Source: Halomonas piscis (GTDB lineage Bacteria > Pseudomonadota > Gammaproteobacteria > Pseudomonadales > Halomonadaceae). Taken from it: DNA of 64,000 nucleotides. Location: NCBI RefSeq assembly GCF_031886125.1, contig NZ_CP119391.1, positions 1,240,001 through 1,304,000 on the forward strand. The letters run 5' to 3'. This document shows, piece after piece, positions 9,495 through 18,125 of this stretch (position 1 is the first letter of the stretch; every line of letters starts with the position of its first letter). The notes under the pieces were generated by a model. It saw only the letters and a program-made list of their open reading frames with translations. It made no database searches and was not told the DNA's origin. Both the position numbers and the translations under genes were made by a program.

Positions 9495-10406
9495 GTGCCA
9501 ACTGAAACCGCGCAAAGCCTGATCGTTGTGCCTACGTGCAACGGCCTTCGCGACCTGAGGCGTCTCGTTGCCAGCCTGCCCGAGGACATCGATCTCTTCG
9601 TGATCGATTCCTCCTCCTCCGATGGCACCGGCGAGTATCTGCAGGCGCAGGGAATCGACCACCTGGTCATTGCGCAAAGCGAGTTCAACCACGGCGCCAC
9701 TCGCCAGCGCGCCCTGCGTGAGCGCCCCGGGTATGCGTACTATATCTATCTGACGCAGGATGCCTGCCTGGCAGAGCCGCAGGCGCTTGAGCGCCTGCTG
9801 GCGCACTTTGAAGACCCGCAGGTGGGGGCCGTCTGTGGTCGCCAGCTGCCACATCCCGATGCTAATCCTCTGGCCGCTCATGCACGGTATTTCAACTATC
9901 CCGCCCCGTCTCGTCACAAGCGTCTGGCCGACGCGGAAGAGCTGGGGGTCAAGGCGGCGTTCATGTCGAATTCCTTCTCCGCGTATCGTGCCGACGCCCT
10001 GCAGGCAGCCGATGGCTTTCCGGCTCATGTCATCCTGGCGGAAGACATGTACGTCGCGGCGCGCATGTTGCAGAAGGGCTGGACAGTCGCCTACGCCGGG
10101 GATGCCTGTTGCCATCATTCCCACAACTATACCCCCTGGCAGGAATTCAAGCGCTATTTCGATACCGGTGTCTTTCATGCCAGCGAGCCATGGATTCAGG
10201 ACGAACTGGGCGGCGTCAGCGGTGAAGGGCGGCGTTTCGTGCTGTCGGAGCTTCGCTACCTTGGAAAGGCTCACCGGGTCTGGTGGCCTGCGTCGATGCT
10301 GGCCACGGCCATGAAACTGGTCGGCTATCACCTGGGCAAGCGGCACAGCTATCTGCCACCACGCCTTCGCCAGGCGTTCAGCATGCACAGAGGATACTGG
10401 AATTGA
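9495..10406 (+). CDS. Family 2 glycosyltransferase, rhamnosyltransferase-like
   Basis: GT-A inverting glycosyltransferase of 303 aa. It has the N-terminal VVPTCNGLRDLRRLVASL nucleotide-binding segment, an acidic DSSSSDGT motif, QDACLAEP in the donor site, and the HNYTPWQEFKRYFDTGVFH stretch common in the rhamnosyltransferase branch of family 2. Only a GTG at 9495 gives the full N-terminal strand; the nearby ATG at 9488 is out of frame and closes quickly. Rhamnose as donor would fit the rfbBDA genes at 46.5-49.4 kb, but this is inference. It sits in the polysaccharide locus, 69 bases after the GT4 gene. Confidence 0.85.
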   Translation: MPTETAQSLIVVPTCNGLRDLRRLVASLPEDIDLFVIDSSSSDGTGEYLQAQGIDHLVIAQSEFNHGATRQRALRERPGYAYYIYLTQDACLAEPQALERLLAHFEDPQVGAVCGRQLPHPDANPLAAHARYFNYPAPSRHKRLADAEELGVKAAFMSNSFSAYRADALQAADGFPAHVILAEDMYVAARMLQKGWTVAYAGDACCHHSHNYTPWQEFKRYFDTGVFHASEPWIQDELGGVSGEGRRFVLSELRYLGKAHRVWWPASMLATAMKLVGYHLGKRHSYLPPRLRQAFSMHRGYWN

Positions 10407-10457
10407 ACAAGATGCCTCACGCCGATCCGTCAGCATTGCATCAGGAGGACTGCGCCC

Positions 10458-11843
10458 ATGCCATCTAGTCTGCACACGCTCAGCGGCTTTTCCGCCTATA
10501 CGACTCAGGCCGTGCGGCTGGTGGACCTTACTATCGTGCTGCTGTGCGGCTGGCTTGCCTATTGGCTGCGGCTGGGCACGTTCAGCATGGATGAACGCTA
10601 TCTGTGGCTGCTCACCCTGGGCGCTCTGCTGACGCTGCTGGTATTACCCAGCCTTGGCATTTATCAGTCGTGGCGCGGGCGCATGCGCGGGCAGCTGATG
10701 CTGCGCCTGCTGAGTGGATTTTTCCTCATTGGTGCGCTGATCACGCTGATCCTGTTTCTGGCCAAATCCGGCATGGCCTACTCGCGACTATGGCTGGTCG
10801 CCTGGATGCTGAGCGCCGCCGGTGGCTGCATTTTGATTCGCGCAGTGGCATACCCTATTCTCAACCGGCTGCGCGCCAGCGGGCGCAATCGCCGCACCCT
10901 GCTGCTGATAGGCGACGCCCATTCGTGCGCAACCGCCTGGCGGCAGCTGCAGCGCGTGCCCACCGCCGGCTTCGAGGTCGAGCGCATTCTGCTGATAGAT
11001 GATGATCATCAAGAGGAGCTGGCGGGCATCCATCACGAGCGCTATACGCTGGGCGATCGGTTAGAGCACACGGAAGAAGAAGTGTGGATCTGCCTGCCGC
11101 TGGCCGAAGGCGATTGGGTCAAGGAAATACAGAACGCTCTCAGCCAGTCCACCGGTAACGTGCGCTACATGCCGGATCTAAGAGACTTTAGGCTGATCAA
11201 CCATAGCGTTTCACAAGTGGCAGACCTGTACCTGCTCGACCTGAGCTGCTCGCCGATGACCGGCAGCAACCGCCTGCTCAAGTGGCTGGAAGACAAGCTG
11301 GTCGCCGCCCTGATACTGCTGCTGATCTCGCCCGTGCTGGCGGTGCTGGCCGTTGGTGTCAAGCTCAGCTCGCCGGGGCCGGTGTTCTACCGCCAGGAGC
11401 GGGTGGGGCTCAACGGCGTGCCGTTCATGATGCTCAAGTTTCGCTCCATGCCGGTGAATGCTGAAAAAGGAGGCGTTCAATGGGGCGGCGCGCGTAACAA
11501 GGAAGTGACCGCTTTTGGTGCCTTTCTGCGCAAGACCAGCCTGGATGAGCTGCCGCAGTTTCTCAACGTGTTCAAGGGCGACATGTCGATCGTCGGCCCG
11601 CGGCCCGAGCGCACGCAGTTTGTGCAGACGTTCAAAAACGAGATTCCCGGCTACATGCAAAAGCACATGGTCAAGGCCGGCATCACCGGCTGGGCGCAGA
11701 TTAACGGCTGGCGCGGCGACACTGACCTGACCAAGCGTATCGAATGCGATCTCTGGTACATCAAGAACTGGTCGCTGTGGCTGGATGTGAAGATCATTCT
11801 ACTTACCGTGCTCAAGGGGTTCGTTCACCGTCACGCCTATTGA
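10458..11843 (+). CDS. Polyprenyl-phosphate sugar phosphotransferase (WcaJ/WbaP-type initiating enzyme)
   Basis: Transfers hexose-1-phosphate to undecaprenyl phosphate to start each repeat unit. About four N-terminal membrane helices (residues 20-130) are followed by a soluble CoA-binding-like domain (about 145-260). The C-terminal catalytic sugar transferase domain begins with a re-entrant helix near 280 and carries the signatures [34 protein letters not shown] and GPRPERT. At 461 aa it is the normal length for exopolysaccharide polyprenyl glycosylphosphotransferases. AGGAGG lies nine bases before the ATG. Last gene of the polysaccharide operon. Confidence 0.92.
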   Translation: MPSSLHTLSGFSAYTTQAVRLVDLTIVLLCGWLAYWLRLGTFSMDERYLWLLTLGALLTLLVLPSLGIYQSWRGRMRGQLMLRLLSGFFLIGALITLILFLAKSGMAYSRLWLVAWMLSAAGGCILIRAVAYPILNRLRASGRNRRTLLLIGDAHSCATAWRQLQRVPTAGFEVERILLIDDDHQEELAGIHHERYTLGDRLEHTEEEVWICLPLAEGDWVKEIQNALSQSTGNVRYMPDLRDFRLINHSVSQVADLYLLDLSCSPMTGSNRLLKWLEDKLVAALILLLISPVLAVLAVGVKLSSPGPVFYRQERVGLNGVPFMMLKFRSMPVNAEKGGVQWGGARNKEVTAFGAFLRKTSLDELPQFLNVFKGDMSIVGPRPERTQFVQTFKNEIPGYMQKHMVKAGITGWAQINGWRGDTDLTKRIECDLWYIKNWSLWLDVKIILLTVLKGFVHRHAY

Positions 11844-12128
11844 CGGCGCGCTACCCGCCCTGACAGCCTGAAGGACATGAGTGAAGGATGTTTTGCCATA
11901 GGCATCCAGGCATGGAACATCGCAAAAAGTGCCATGATGCGGGCCATGCGCCCGTAGGTTCATTGCTACCAAGCGGCGCAGGCTTGGCCCCTACCGCGCC
12001 ATGTATAATGAACTAGGTGCTTGCACCGGAGACGAGTTAGGCGCTATGGTCTCATGCGGATAGAAAGTATGACGAAACGATGCGCCCATCGTTACACTGC
12101 CGGCTGGCCAAGCAGGCCGTGCAACACA

Positions 12129-12157
12129 TTGTTAATGAAGGATGAACTTAGTGTTAT
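12129..12157 (+). promoter_or_regulatory. Candidate sigma-70 promoter for the surface-layer-like gene
   Basis: TTGTTA (12129-12134) and TGTTAT (12152-12157) are separated by 17 bases. A perfect TATAAT at 12004-12009 is an alternative further upstream but has no well-spaced -35. Either would give a long 5-prime leader that includes the hairpin at 12210. Confidence 0.35.
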
Positions 12158-12209
12158 CTCACTGGCTAACGCAGCAGCAACAATGTATTTTGCACCTGGG
12201 CAGGCCAAA

Positions 12210-12250
12210 ACCGCTCTCAAAGTTGCTTGACGAGCAACTCTGAGAGCGGT
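12210..12250 (+). promoter_or_regulatory. Strong hairpin in the 5-prime leader of the surface-layer-like gene
   Basis: The arms ACCGCTCTCA and TGAGAGCGGT pair perfectly, with a second six-base stem AGTTGC/GCAACT inside and a small loop. The hairpin ends 88 bases before the start codon at 12339 and has no following T-run, so it is not an ordinary terminator. An mRNA-stabilising or regulatory leader is possible. The rest of the 495-base gap 11844-12338 shows no gene. Confidence 0.6.
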
Positions 12251-12338
12251 CATGGCGCCATGGTCGCTTGCTTGGTATGGCCAAGCCTCGGTCGTTCCAT
12301 TGGTTCAGTGAATATTCACCACGAGGAAGAAAACGATT

Positions 12339-15128
12339 ATGTCTATGCAATTTAACGAAACGTATTACCTGGCACAGAACCAGGACGTTGCGACAGAAGT
12401 CGAAGAAGGCCTGCTGTCTGCCGAAGAGCACTGGCTTGAGTACGGTGCCAACGAAGGGCGTAACCCCAACGAAGTCTTCAACACCAGCGAGTATCTGGAA
12501 GCTAATCCGGATGTTGCTGAATCCGACATGAATCCGCTGACTCACTTCCTGGAGTACGGCGCTGCCGAAGGCCGCGCGCCGAACGCCGCCTACGCTGACG
12601 TTGCTGAAGGCTTCGACGAAGACGAGTATCTGGCAGCCAACGAAGACGTGGCCAATGCCATTGATGCCGGCGACTTCGAAAACGGCTACCAGCACTGGGT
12701 CATGTACGGCCAGTTTGAAGACGACCGCCCGGAAGCCACCGTCAACGGCACACCGGTCAGCGAAGTTATCGATGCCGGCGCCGGCACACCTTCAGACCTC
12801 ACTGAACCTCTAAGCCTCGAAGAAGCACGTGCGGCGAAGGATGCGGACAACCTGCCGGCTGAGTACACGCTGCAGGACAGCGTTGCCAACATGGAGACAG
12901 CAGCGCGTGATCTGTACGACGACGCTGAAAGCATTATTGTCGTGGGTAGCGTTGATGAGCTGACCGATGGTGGTGAGCTGGTTGACATTGCCGGTGCAGC
13001 CGATACCACTTACCAGATCGAAGACACGCTGGCCAACATCGTGGCGGCGGATGACTCTCTGGTAGACAACGCTGAAGAAGGCTACGTCCTGACCGACGAC
13101 ACCGAAGGGCTGATCTTCGAAGATGCGAAGGCTGACAGCGAAGAGGTGGTTGTTCTGGCCGGCGCCAAAAACTCTGACGACTACAGCTACACGCTGCAGG
13201 ACACCGTCGAGAACCTGAAGAACGCTGAAGACGGCGTAGTCGAAGGCGCGGAAAGCGTTGACATCACCGACTACGAAGAAGGCGATCTGGGTGGCGAAGT
13301 GACCGTGGCCGAGGCGATTCTGATTCAGAAAGCCGACATCGACGTTGACTACACCGTCAAGGATACTGCCGAGAACATCCTGGCAGCCCAGGACGAGCTG
13401 GAAGGCGTTGAGTTTACGGTAAGCGATGATGGCATCATCGAGGACGTGTCTGTTGAGGACGCAGAGTTCCTCCAGAACGCTGAAAACGCCCGCGACATCG
13501 ACTACAGCATTTCCGGCACTGTTGACGAACTGACCTCCGACAGCGGCAACCTGCTGAGCGTTGTAACCGGTGCTAAAGAGTCCACCATCGTTGACAGCAT
13601 GGCGAACATCGCCGGTGCTAGCGCAGGCGTAATCAACGCGGTTAACAACTACACCATCTTTGATTCGCTGGAGAACCTGGCGGCTGGCGAGAGTAGCTTG
13701 GTTCAAGATGCAGAAGAGCTTCAGCTGACCGACGGCGAAGGCGAAGAGATCGCTGAGGATGGCTTTGACCTGGGCACCCTGAGCGTTGCCGAAGCGGCGA
13801 TTGTCCAGAAAGCCGTTTCCGACGGCAACGTGCCGAAGGATGCCGGCGGCTCTGATGTCACATATCAGCTCGACATTCAGGACAGCTACGAGGCGTTGAC
13901 GACAGAGGCGAGCGATAACGACGATCTGTTGGGCGAAGACCTTTCCGATGTTCTGGGTCAAGGCGACGTCACGCTGGTGAACGACACCGTTGACGGTAAC
14001 GGTGGCACAGGCATGGGCACTGACAATCCACAGCCGAACGAAGCCAATGAAAACGGCGAAACTCGCGACAGCGACATGGATCTGGACAAGATCGGCAAGT
14101 CCGATCAAAGCAGCGTTGTTCCTGCCGACGTTGTCTCCGACTTTTCCGGCCTAACCGTTGAATCTGACTGGAACCAAGGCTACGCGAACTACACGAATGC
14201 CGACGGCGAGACCACTTTCACCATCGCCAATGTGGCATCGCAGGTGAAAGATGCTGAAGACAACTTTGACGTCTTCAAGGCTGGCATCACCGTCAACGAT
14301 ACCGTCAACGATACCGTCAGCTTTGACGACCCGCTGAAGCTGAACCTGTCCGGCAACGCCGAAGACAGCTTCTACAGCGTTAAGACTCCGGCTACTGTCT
14401 TTGACATCACTGCAGAAGAAGGCAACAGCGGCGTCGTTTCGCTGGATAGCACGACAACTAATGTCGGCGACGAGGTTGCTAGCATCACCGTCAAGGGTGC
14501 TGGCGACCTGTCGTTCCAGGACCTCGCATTCAGCAACCTGAGCACGCTCGATGCCAGCAAGTCTGAAGGCGACATCAGCTTCGGCAACATCGACAAGACC
14601 ACTAACGGTGACTTCTCTGGCGATGACGGTGCGAACCTGAAAGTGGCCGACGACTTCACCGCCACCACTGGCTCGGGCAACGACACGATCGACCTGACCA
14701 ACGTGGGCACCGGTGGCCTGAACGGCGAAGTTGCAGTCAGCACCGGCGCAGGCAACGACGAGATCACTGCTAACGTAGGCCTGATTGAGAGCAACGAAGG
14801 CAGCAAATCGCTGGAACTGTCCGGCGGCAAGGGCAACGACAGCTTCGTGCTGAGCGGTTCCAACAGCGACAGCGAAACCGTCACCATCACGGACTTCTTC
14901 CGCGGCGATAATACGCTGACGCTGGAAGGCGTAGAGGGTGCTCTGAAGCTGGGCGAAAATCTCGGTGAGGACGGCGTCAACGTTGCGTTTGATGATGCTA
15001 GTGGCAACAACACTACGCTGACCGTCAACACTGACGACAGTGGCTCTGATGCCAACATGACCATCGAGCTGGCCGGCGTCTCCGGCGACGATCTTGCCGT
15101 AGAAGATGGCAACATCGTCATCGCGTAA
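12339..15128 (+). CDS. Secreted acidic surface-layer/RTX-like protein, likely type I cargo
   Basis: A 929-aa, highly acidic protein with no cysteine and no Sec signal. Residues 6-135 hold three copies of a Y-L-x-x-N-x-D-V-A ... H-x-L/V-x-Y-G-x-x-E motif seen in type I-exported proteins. Residues about 170-560 hold at least six copies of a Y-x-hydrophobic-x-D-T/S-x-x-N-L unit. The rest is beta-rich with RTX-like repeats (GSGNDTIDL, GAGNDEITA, GGKGNDSFV) and a C-terminal tail rich in hydrophobic and acidic residues, as expected for a type I signal. A GAGGAAG lies upstream of the ATG. The three-gene exporter at 13-4680 and the SapC gene after it support a surface-layer role (inference). Confidence 0.85.
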   Translation: MSMQFNETYYLAQNQDVATEVEEGLLSAEEHWLEYGANEGRNPNEVFNTSEYLEANPDVAESDMNPLTHFLEYGAAEGRAPNAAYADVAEGFDEDEYLAANEDVANAIDAGDFENGYQHWVMYGQFEDDRPEATVNGTPVSEVIDAGAGTPSDLTEPLSLEEARAAKDADNLPAEYTLQDSVANMETAARDLYDDAESIIVVGSVDELTDGGELVDIAGAADTTYQIEDTLANIVAADDSLVDNAEEGYVLTDDTEGLIFEDAKADSEEVVVLAGAKNSDDYSYTLQDTVENLKNAEDGVVEGAESVDITDYEEGDLGGEVTVAEAILIQKADIDVDYTVKDTAENILAAQDELEGVEFTVSDDGIIEDVSVEDAEFLQNAENARDIDYSISGTVDELTSDSGNLLSVVTGAKESTIVDSMANIAGASAGVINAVNNYTIFDSLENLAAGESSLVQDAEELQLTDGEGEEIAEDGFDLGTLSVAEAAIVQKAVSDGNVPKDAGGSDVTYQLDIQDSYEALTTEASDNDDLLGEDLSDVLGQGDVTLVNDTVDGNGGTGMGTDNPQPNEANENGETRDSDMDLDKIGKSDQSSVVPADVVSDFSGLTVESDWNQGYANYTNADGETTFTIANVASQVKDAEDNFDVFKAGITVNDTVNDTVSFDDPLKLNLSGNAEDSFYSVKTPATVFDITAEEGNSGVVSLDSTTTNVGDEVASITVKGAGDLSFQDLAFSNLSTLDASKSEGDISFGNIDKTTNGDFSGDDGANLKVADDFTATTGSGNDTIDLTNVGTGGLNGEVAVSTGAGNDEITANVGLIESNEGSKSLELSGGKGNDSFVLSGSNSDSETVTITDFFRGDNTLTLEGVEGALKLGENLGEDGVNVAFDDASGNNTTLTVNTDDSGSDANMTIELAGVSGDDLAVEDGNIVIA

Positions 15129-15174
15129 TCTCCCTCCCTGAGCGAGATGCCTATCGCCTGATAGGTCAAACGCC

Positions 15175-15200
15175 AACCCCCGCTCCGGCGGGGGTTTTTT
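15175..15200 (+). terminator. Rho-independent terminator after the surface-layer-like gene
   Basis: CCCCCG and CGGGGG arms around a short loop are followed by six T. The terminator lies between the surface-layer-like gene and SapC. It is nearly the same hairpin as the one that follows the second surface-layer-like gene. Confidence 0.9.
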
Positions 15201-15227
15201 GTTTCCTGCCCCCTTGAGGAGAGTGTT

Positions 15228-15995
15228 ATGCCCCAATGGACCGCGTTATCCGCCACCGCGCACCGCGACAAGCGCCTGTTGCCCCGGGACGGCTACCGCC
15301 ATGCCGCGCACGACCCGGTGGTGCCCGTGCTGCTGGCCGAGTTGAACCGGCTGATTCCCCATTACGCGCTGGGCTTTATCACCCGCGCGGACGCCTACCT
15401 CCCCGTGGCCCTGCTCAGCCTCGACGGGGAGCGTAATCTCTACGTCGCCCCCGACGGTCGCTGGATCGGCTCCTACGTCCCCGCGCTGATGCGCAGCTAT
15501 CCCTTTGCCCTGGCCGACGGCCAGGAGGGCAACAAAATACTAGCGGTGGACGTCGAGCGCCTGAGCGACGACGGCGGAGAGCCGCTGTTCGAGGATGGTG
15601 AGCCGAGTGCCACGGTGCAACAGACCCTCGACTTTTTGCAGCAGTGCGAAGCCAACCGCCAGCAGACCCAGGCCGCCACGCAGGCGCTCCAGCAGGCCGG
15701 GGTGATTGCCCAGTGGCCCCTGACGATTCAGCGCCACGGCGAGGATGCCGAGCCGAAGGCGGTAAAGGGCCTGTACCGTATCGACGAAGCCGCGCTCAAT
15801 GCCCTGGACGCCGAGACACTGGCCACGCTGCAAGGGGCACCCCTGGCATTGGCCTACGCCCAGATGTTCTCGACGGCCCAGCTGGAGCAGCTATCCGAGC
15901 GTGACAAGCGCCTGAAAGACACGGGCGATGTGCCCGAGAATCTGGACGGTTTTTTCGGGGAGGATGACGACGAGCTGAGCTTTGATTTTGACTGA
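15228..15995 (+). CDS. SapC-family protein, copy 1
   Basis: A 255-aa cytoplasmic-type protein of the SapC family, named after a Campylobacter surface-layer locus; its biochemical role is not established. It has the family opening MPQWTALSATAHRDKRLLPR, the LLAELNRLIPHY segment, a central VAPDGRWIGSYVPALMR-YPFAL block and an acidic C-terminus. GAGGAG sits seven bases before the ATG. It lies directly after the terminator of the surface-layer-like gene, so it is probably expressed separately or by read-through. A clearly related copy is at 42856, sharing most conserved blocks. Confidence 0.88.
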   Translation: MPQWTALSATAHRDKRLLPRDGYRHAAHDPVVPVLLAELNRLIPHYALGFITRADAYLPVALLSLDGERNLYVAPDGRWIGSYVPALMRSYPFALADGQEGNKILAVDVERLSDDGGEPLFEDGEPSATVQQTLDFLQQCEANRQQTQAATQALQQAGVIAQWPLTIQRHGEDAEPKAVKGLYRIDEAALNALDAETLATLQGAPLALAYAQMFSTAQLEQLSERDKRLKDTGDVPENLDGFFGEDDDELSFDFD

Positions 15996-16248
15996 GGCGC
16001 AGGGCGTTTTGCCAGCTACACTCCGGCATAATGGACAGGAGGTAGCCATCCTGCGGTAAGAGAAGGCACGTATACCGGAACCGGGTGGGTTACTGAACTC
16101 GCACCCAGCCGACTGCCGTGCGTTGCACAGTATGACCTGAACCCTGGTACCCACGCGCACGGTGGCTTATCCACCGAGGCAGGGATAGCCTCGGATACCC
16201 GCACAGGCGGTCCACTGCCCAGCTGAATCATGCGATAACAAGCCAACG

Positions 16249-16267
16249 ACGCCCCGTGCGGCGTTTT
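16249..16267 (+). terminator. Possible small terminator hairpin
   Basis: ACGCC/GGCGT stem with a six-base loop and four T. It is one of several island hairpins followed by TATGCCG. The preceding 16020-16245 holds no gene but several short stems (for example GGTGG/CCACC at 16161-16175 and CCGAGGC/GCCTCGG at 16174-16194). Confidence 0.45.
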
Positions 16268-16354
16268 ATGCCGCTACCTGACTATTGGCCCGGATGAGTA
16301 GAAAAAGACCCGCCACAACGCCCTGACGCGCTTACAGCCTGCTATGATTCGGCC

Positions 16355-16681
16355 ATGACCGATCTTATTAACCCCGAGCCCTCAACGGCGAGCTACGACA
16401 TGCCCGTGATACCTCACGATACCCGCCAGGCGCTGATGCTCCAGCTGGAACGCTACGAGCACCTTCTTTTCGAGCCCATGAGCCAAGCGGATCTCGACAG
16501 CCTCTACGCGCTGTACGACCACTGGCAGGCCACGCTGGGCGATAGCCCCGAATCCATCGCCCTGAGCGACGCCCTGGACGACTTTATCAGTGCGGGGATA
16601 GAAGACGACGGCCAAGACAAGGACGGCCTCACACGCGCTTATATGGCGCTGTTTCAGACCGTGCGAGAAGGGGGAGAGTAG
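16355..16681 (+). CDS. Small acidic hypothetical protein
   Basis: A 108-aa acidic soluble protein that I do not recognise. It is predicted mainly helical, with phrases such as MLQLERYEHLLFEPMSQADLDSLYALY and a run of acidic residues near the C-terminus. No signal peptide, membrane helix or known motif was seen. No strong ribosome-binding site precedes the ATG. It ends six bases before the next gene on the same strand, so the two are likely co-transcribed. It lies at the left edge of the accessory island. Confidence 0.6.
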   Translation: MTDLINPEPSTASYDMPVIPHDTRQALMLQLERYEHLLFEPMSQADLDSLYALYDHWQATLGDSPESIALSDALDDFISAGIEDDGQDKDGLTRAYMALFQTVREGGE

Positions 16682-16687
16682 GGAAGA

Positions 16688-17290
16688 ATGTCAAAAATGA
16701 TTATTTTCGATGAGAAGGTCAGTTTTCGGACGCAGGTACGTGTGGCTCAGGTACACGCCATGATAAAAGCTTGCCGCCAGCTGCAAAGCGCTTATCGTGC
16801 TTTTCAGAGTGGAGCAATCCGTATAACGCTGCCTGGTCAAGTCGGCACCCAGCAGATGCAGGAAGCCTGGTTGACATCAACAGAACCCTTTCTCCTTGAT
16901 ATCCTGTCCAATTTTCGGCACGTAGCTTTATCGAACCATTTTGTCTGCGGTAACTGGGAGACATGCGACAAGCTTGAAGCGGATGACCCAAACTACTTGA
17001 GCCGCGATGCCTTGCGGCACCCAATCGATACGCGAGCAAGAATCCCCATTAGAAGGAGCGGCCCGAATCTTCTACCTCAAGCACCGGACTTTATGTGGCT
17101 GCGCCGGTTCATTCATTCTGTTGTGACTTGGGATATTACGGCAGCAGAGGGAGAAATGCCGATCAGGGATGTCGCGCTGTGTACCGATAACTGGGACGTT
17201 ATTGCCGACCAGCTGGAGCATGAGCTGGATAAAGCCGTTGGCCCCGACCATGACCCTTGGCACTGGGTACGCCCACAAAACTCATCCTAG
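16688..17290 (+). CDS. Hypothetical protein of unknown function
   Basis: A 200-aa soluble protein with no family I can name. The N-terminal third is basic and helical (VAQVHAMIKACRQLQSAYRAF); the middle has scattered Cys (FVCGNWETCDKLE) and Trp-rich segments near the C-terminus (DPWHWVRPQNSS). No signal peptide or membrane segment. AGGGAAG lies just before the ATG. Its codon use is less GC-biased than the chromosome backbone, consistent with an accessory gene. It is followed by a terminator and then the convergent MvaT-like gene. Confidence 0.6.
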   Translation: MSKMIIFDEKVSFRTQVRVAQVHAMIKACRQLQSAYRAFQSGAIRITLPGQVGTQQMQEAWLTSTEPFLLDILSNFRHVALSNHFVCGNWETCDKLEADDPNYLSRDALRHPIDTRARIPIRRSGPNLLPQAPDFMWLRRFIHSVVTWDITAAEGEMPIRDVALCTDNWDVIADQLEHELDKAVGPDHDPWHWVRPQNSS

Positions 17291-17358
17291 CTGGCACCCA
17301 CGGCATTACCAAAAACTGGGCAGCCGCTTGTTTTTGCGATGCCCCAGCCACATGGAAG

Positions 17359-17388
17359 ACGCCTCATCCTCGCCGGGTGAGGCGTTTT
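17359..17388 (+). terminator. Rho-independent terminator
   Basis: ACGCCTCA and TGAGGCG arms with an 11-base loop, followed by TTTT. Lies in the gap between the plus-strand hypothetical gene and the convergent MvaT-like gene. Confidence 0.75.
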
Positions 17389-17454
17389 GCGTTGCGCTAC
17401 GGGAAAGGCGGTGCCTACCCCTACATGACGGCATAAAACGGCCTGACGGCCCTG

Positions 17455-17889
17455 CTAGCTCTTCTTATCGGGTTTAGACGGCTCGGTAGTGTCATCACTC
17501 GCCTGGGCAGGTTTCTTCTCGGTCTTCGGGTCGAACTCCCAGCCCTCAACGGTTTCTCGACCGTATTTTTTCGCCCATTCTTTCAGCATGGTATTTTTGA
17601 AGCTCCGTGCTTCTACTACCTCCTCCGTATGTGGATTGCGGTAGTGCTTGAGCGGCAGGGATTTTTTTGCTTTTTTCGGGGACTTGCTGGTTTTTTTGGC
17701 GTCGCTGTCGCCATACAGCTCAAGCAGATCTGTTTCTGTCTTGCCATGCTGCTTCATGACTTTCTCAATCGCTTCCTTGAAGGCAATAGCGTTTTGATAG
17801 CTATCACTGTTCTCCAGATCCTTTCTTTCCTTCTGAATACGTTCCTGTTCCTGTACCAGGTTCTCATGGCGTTTGATGGGGTTGGGCAT
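17455..17889 (-). CDS. MvaT-like H-NS-family nucleoid protein
   Basis: A 144-aa xenogeneic silencer candidate. The N-terminal 60 residues form a charged coiled coil suited to oligomerisation. A Lys-rich linker follows, then a C-terminal DNA-binding module with KHYRNPHTEEVVEA and LKEWAKKYGRETVEGWEF, which closely follows the MvaT pattern Y-x-N-P-H-T-G-E-V-V-E...L-K-x-W-x-x-x-Y-G-x-x-x-V-x-x-W. A Lys/Ser/Pro tail ends the protein. The start at 17889 is chosen because GAGGAG lies seven bases upstream; a longer frame to 17937 lacks a site. Being inside the AT-rich island, it may silence island genes (inference). Confidence 0.8.
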   Translation of the reverse strand: MPNPIKRHENLVQEQERIQKERKDLENSDSYQNAIAFKEAIEKVMKQHGKTETDLLELYGDSDAKKTSKSPKKAKKSLPLKHYRNPHTEEVVEARSFKNTMLKEWAKKYGRETVEGWEFDPKTEKKPAQASDDTTEPSKPDKKS

Positions 17890-18125
17890 GCTTGGGCTCC
17901 TCGGGTTGATTATTGTCCGTAACGTACCACGCTTCACCCGCGCTATCGAACGATGAGGTCATGCGTCAGCATCAGGTAAGTGCCTATGCAGATATTTTGA
18001 TGTATAGAATCACTAGCTGGCCCTAGAAGCTTATCGATCGCCTAGACGCCTCTGTAATGGGGTTCACCGGCTGCTCAGGGCTACGGCAAAAATGCACGAT
18101 TAATTATGCATAGCTACTTACCGGC

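Noticed and set aside
12810..14108. Minus-strand 432-codon open frame opposite the surface-layer-like gene
   Set aside because: Antisense shadow of a GC-biased acidic gene; no ribosome-binding site or known domain.
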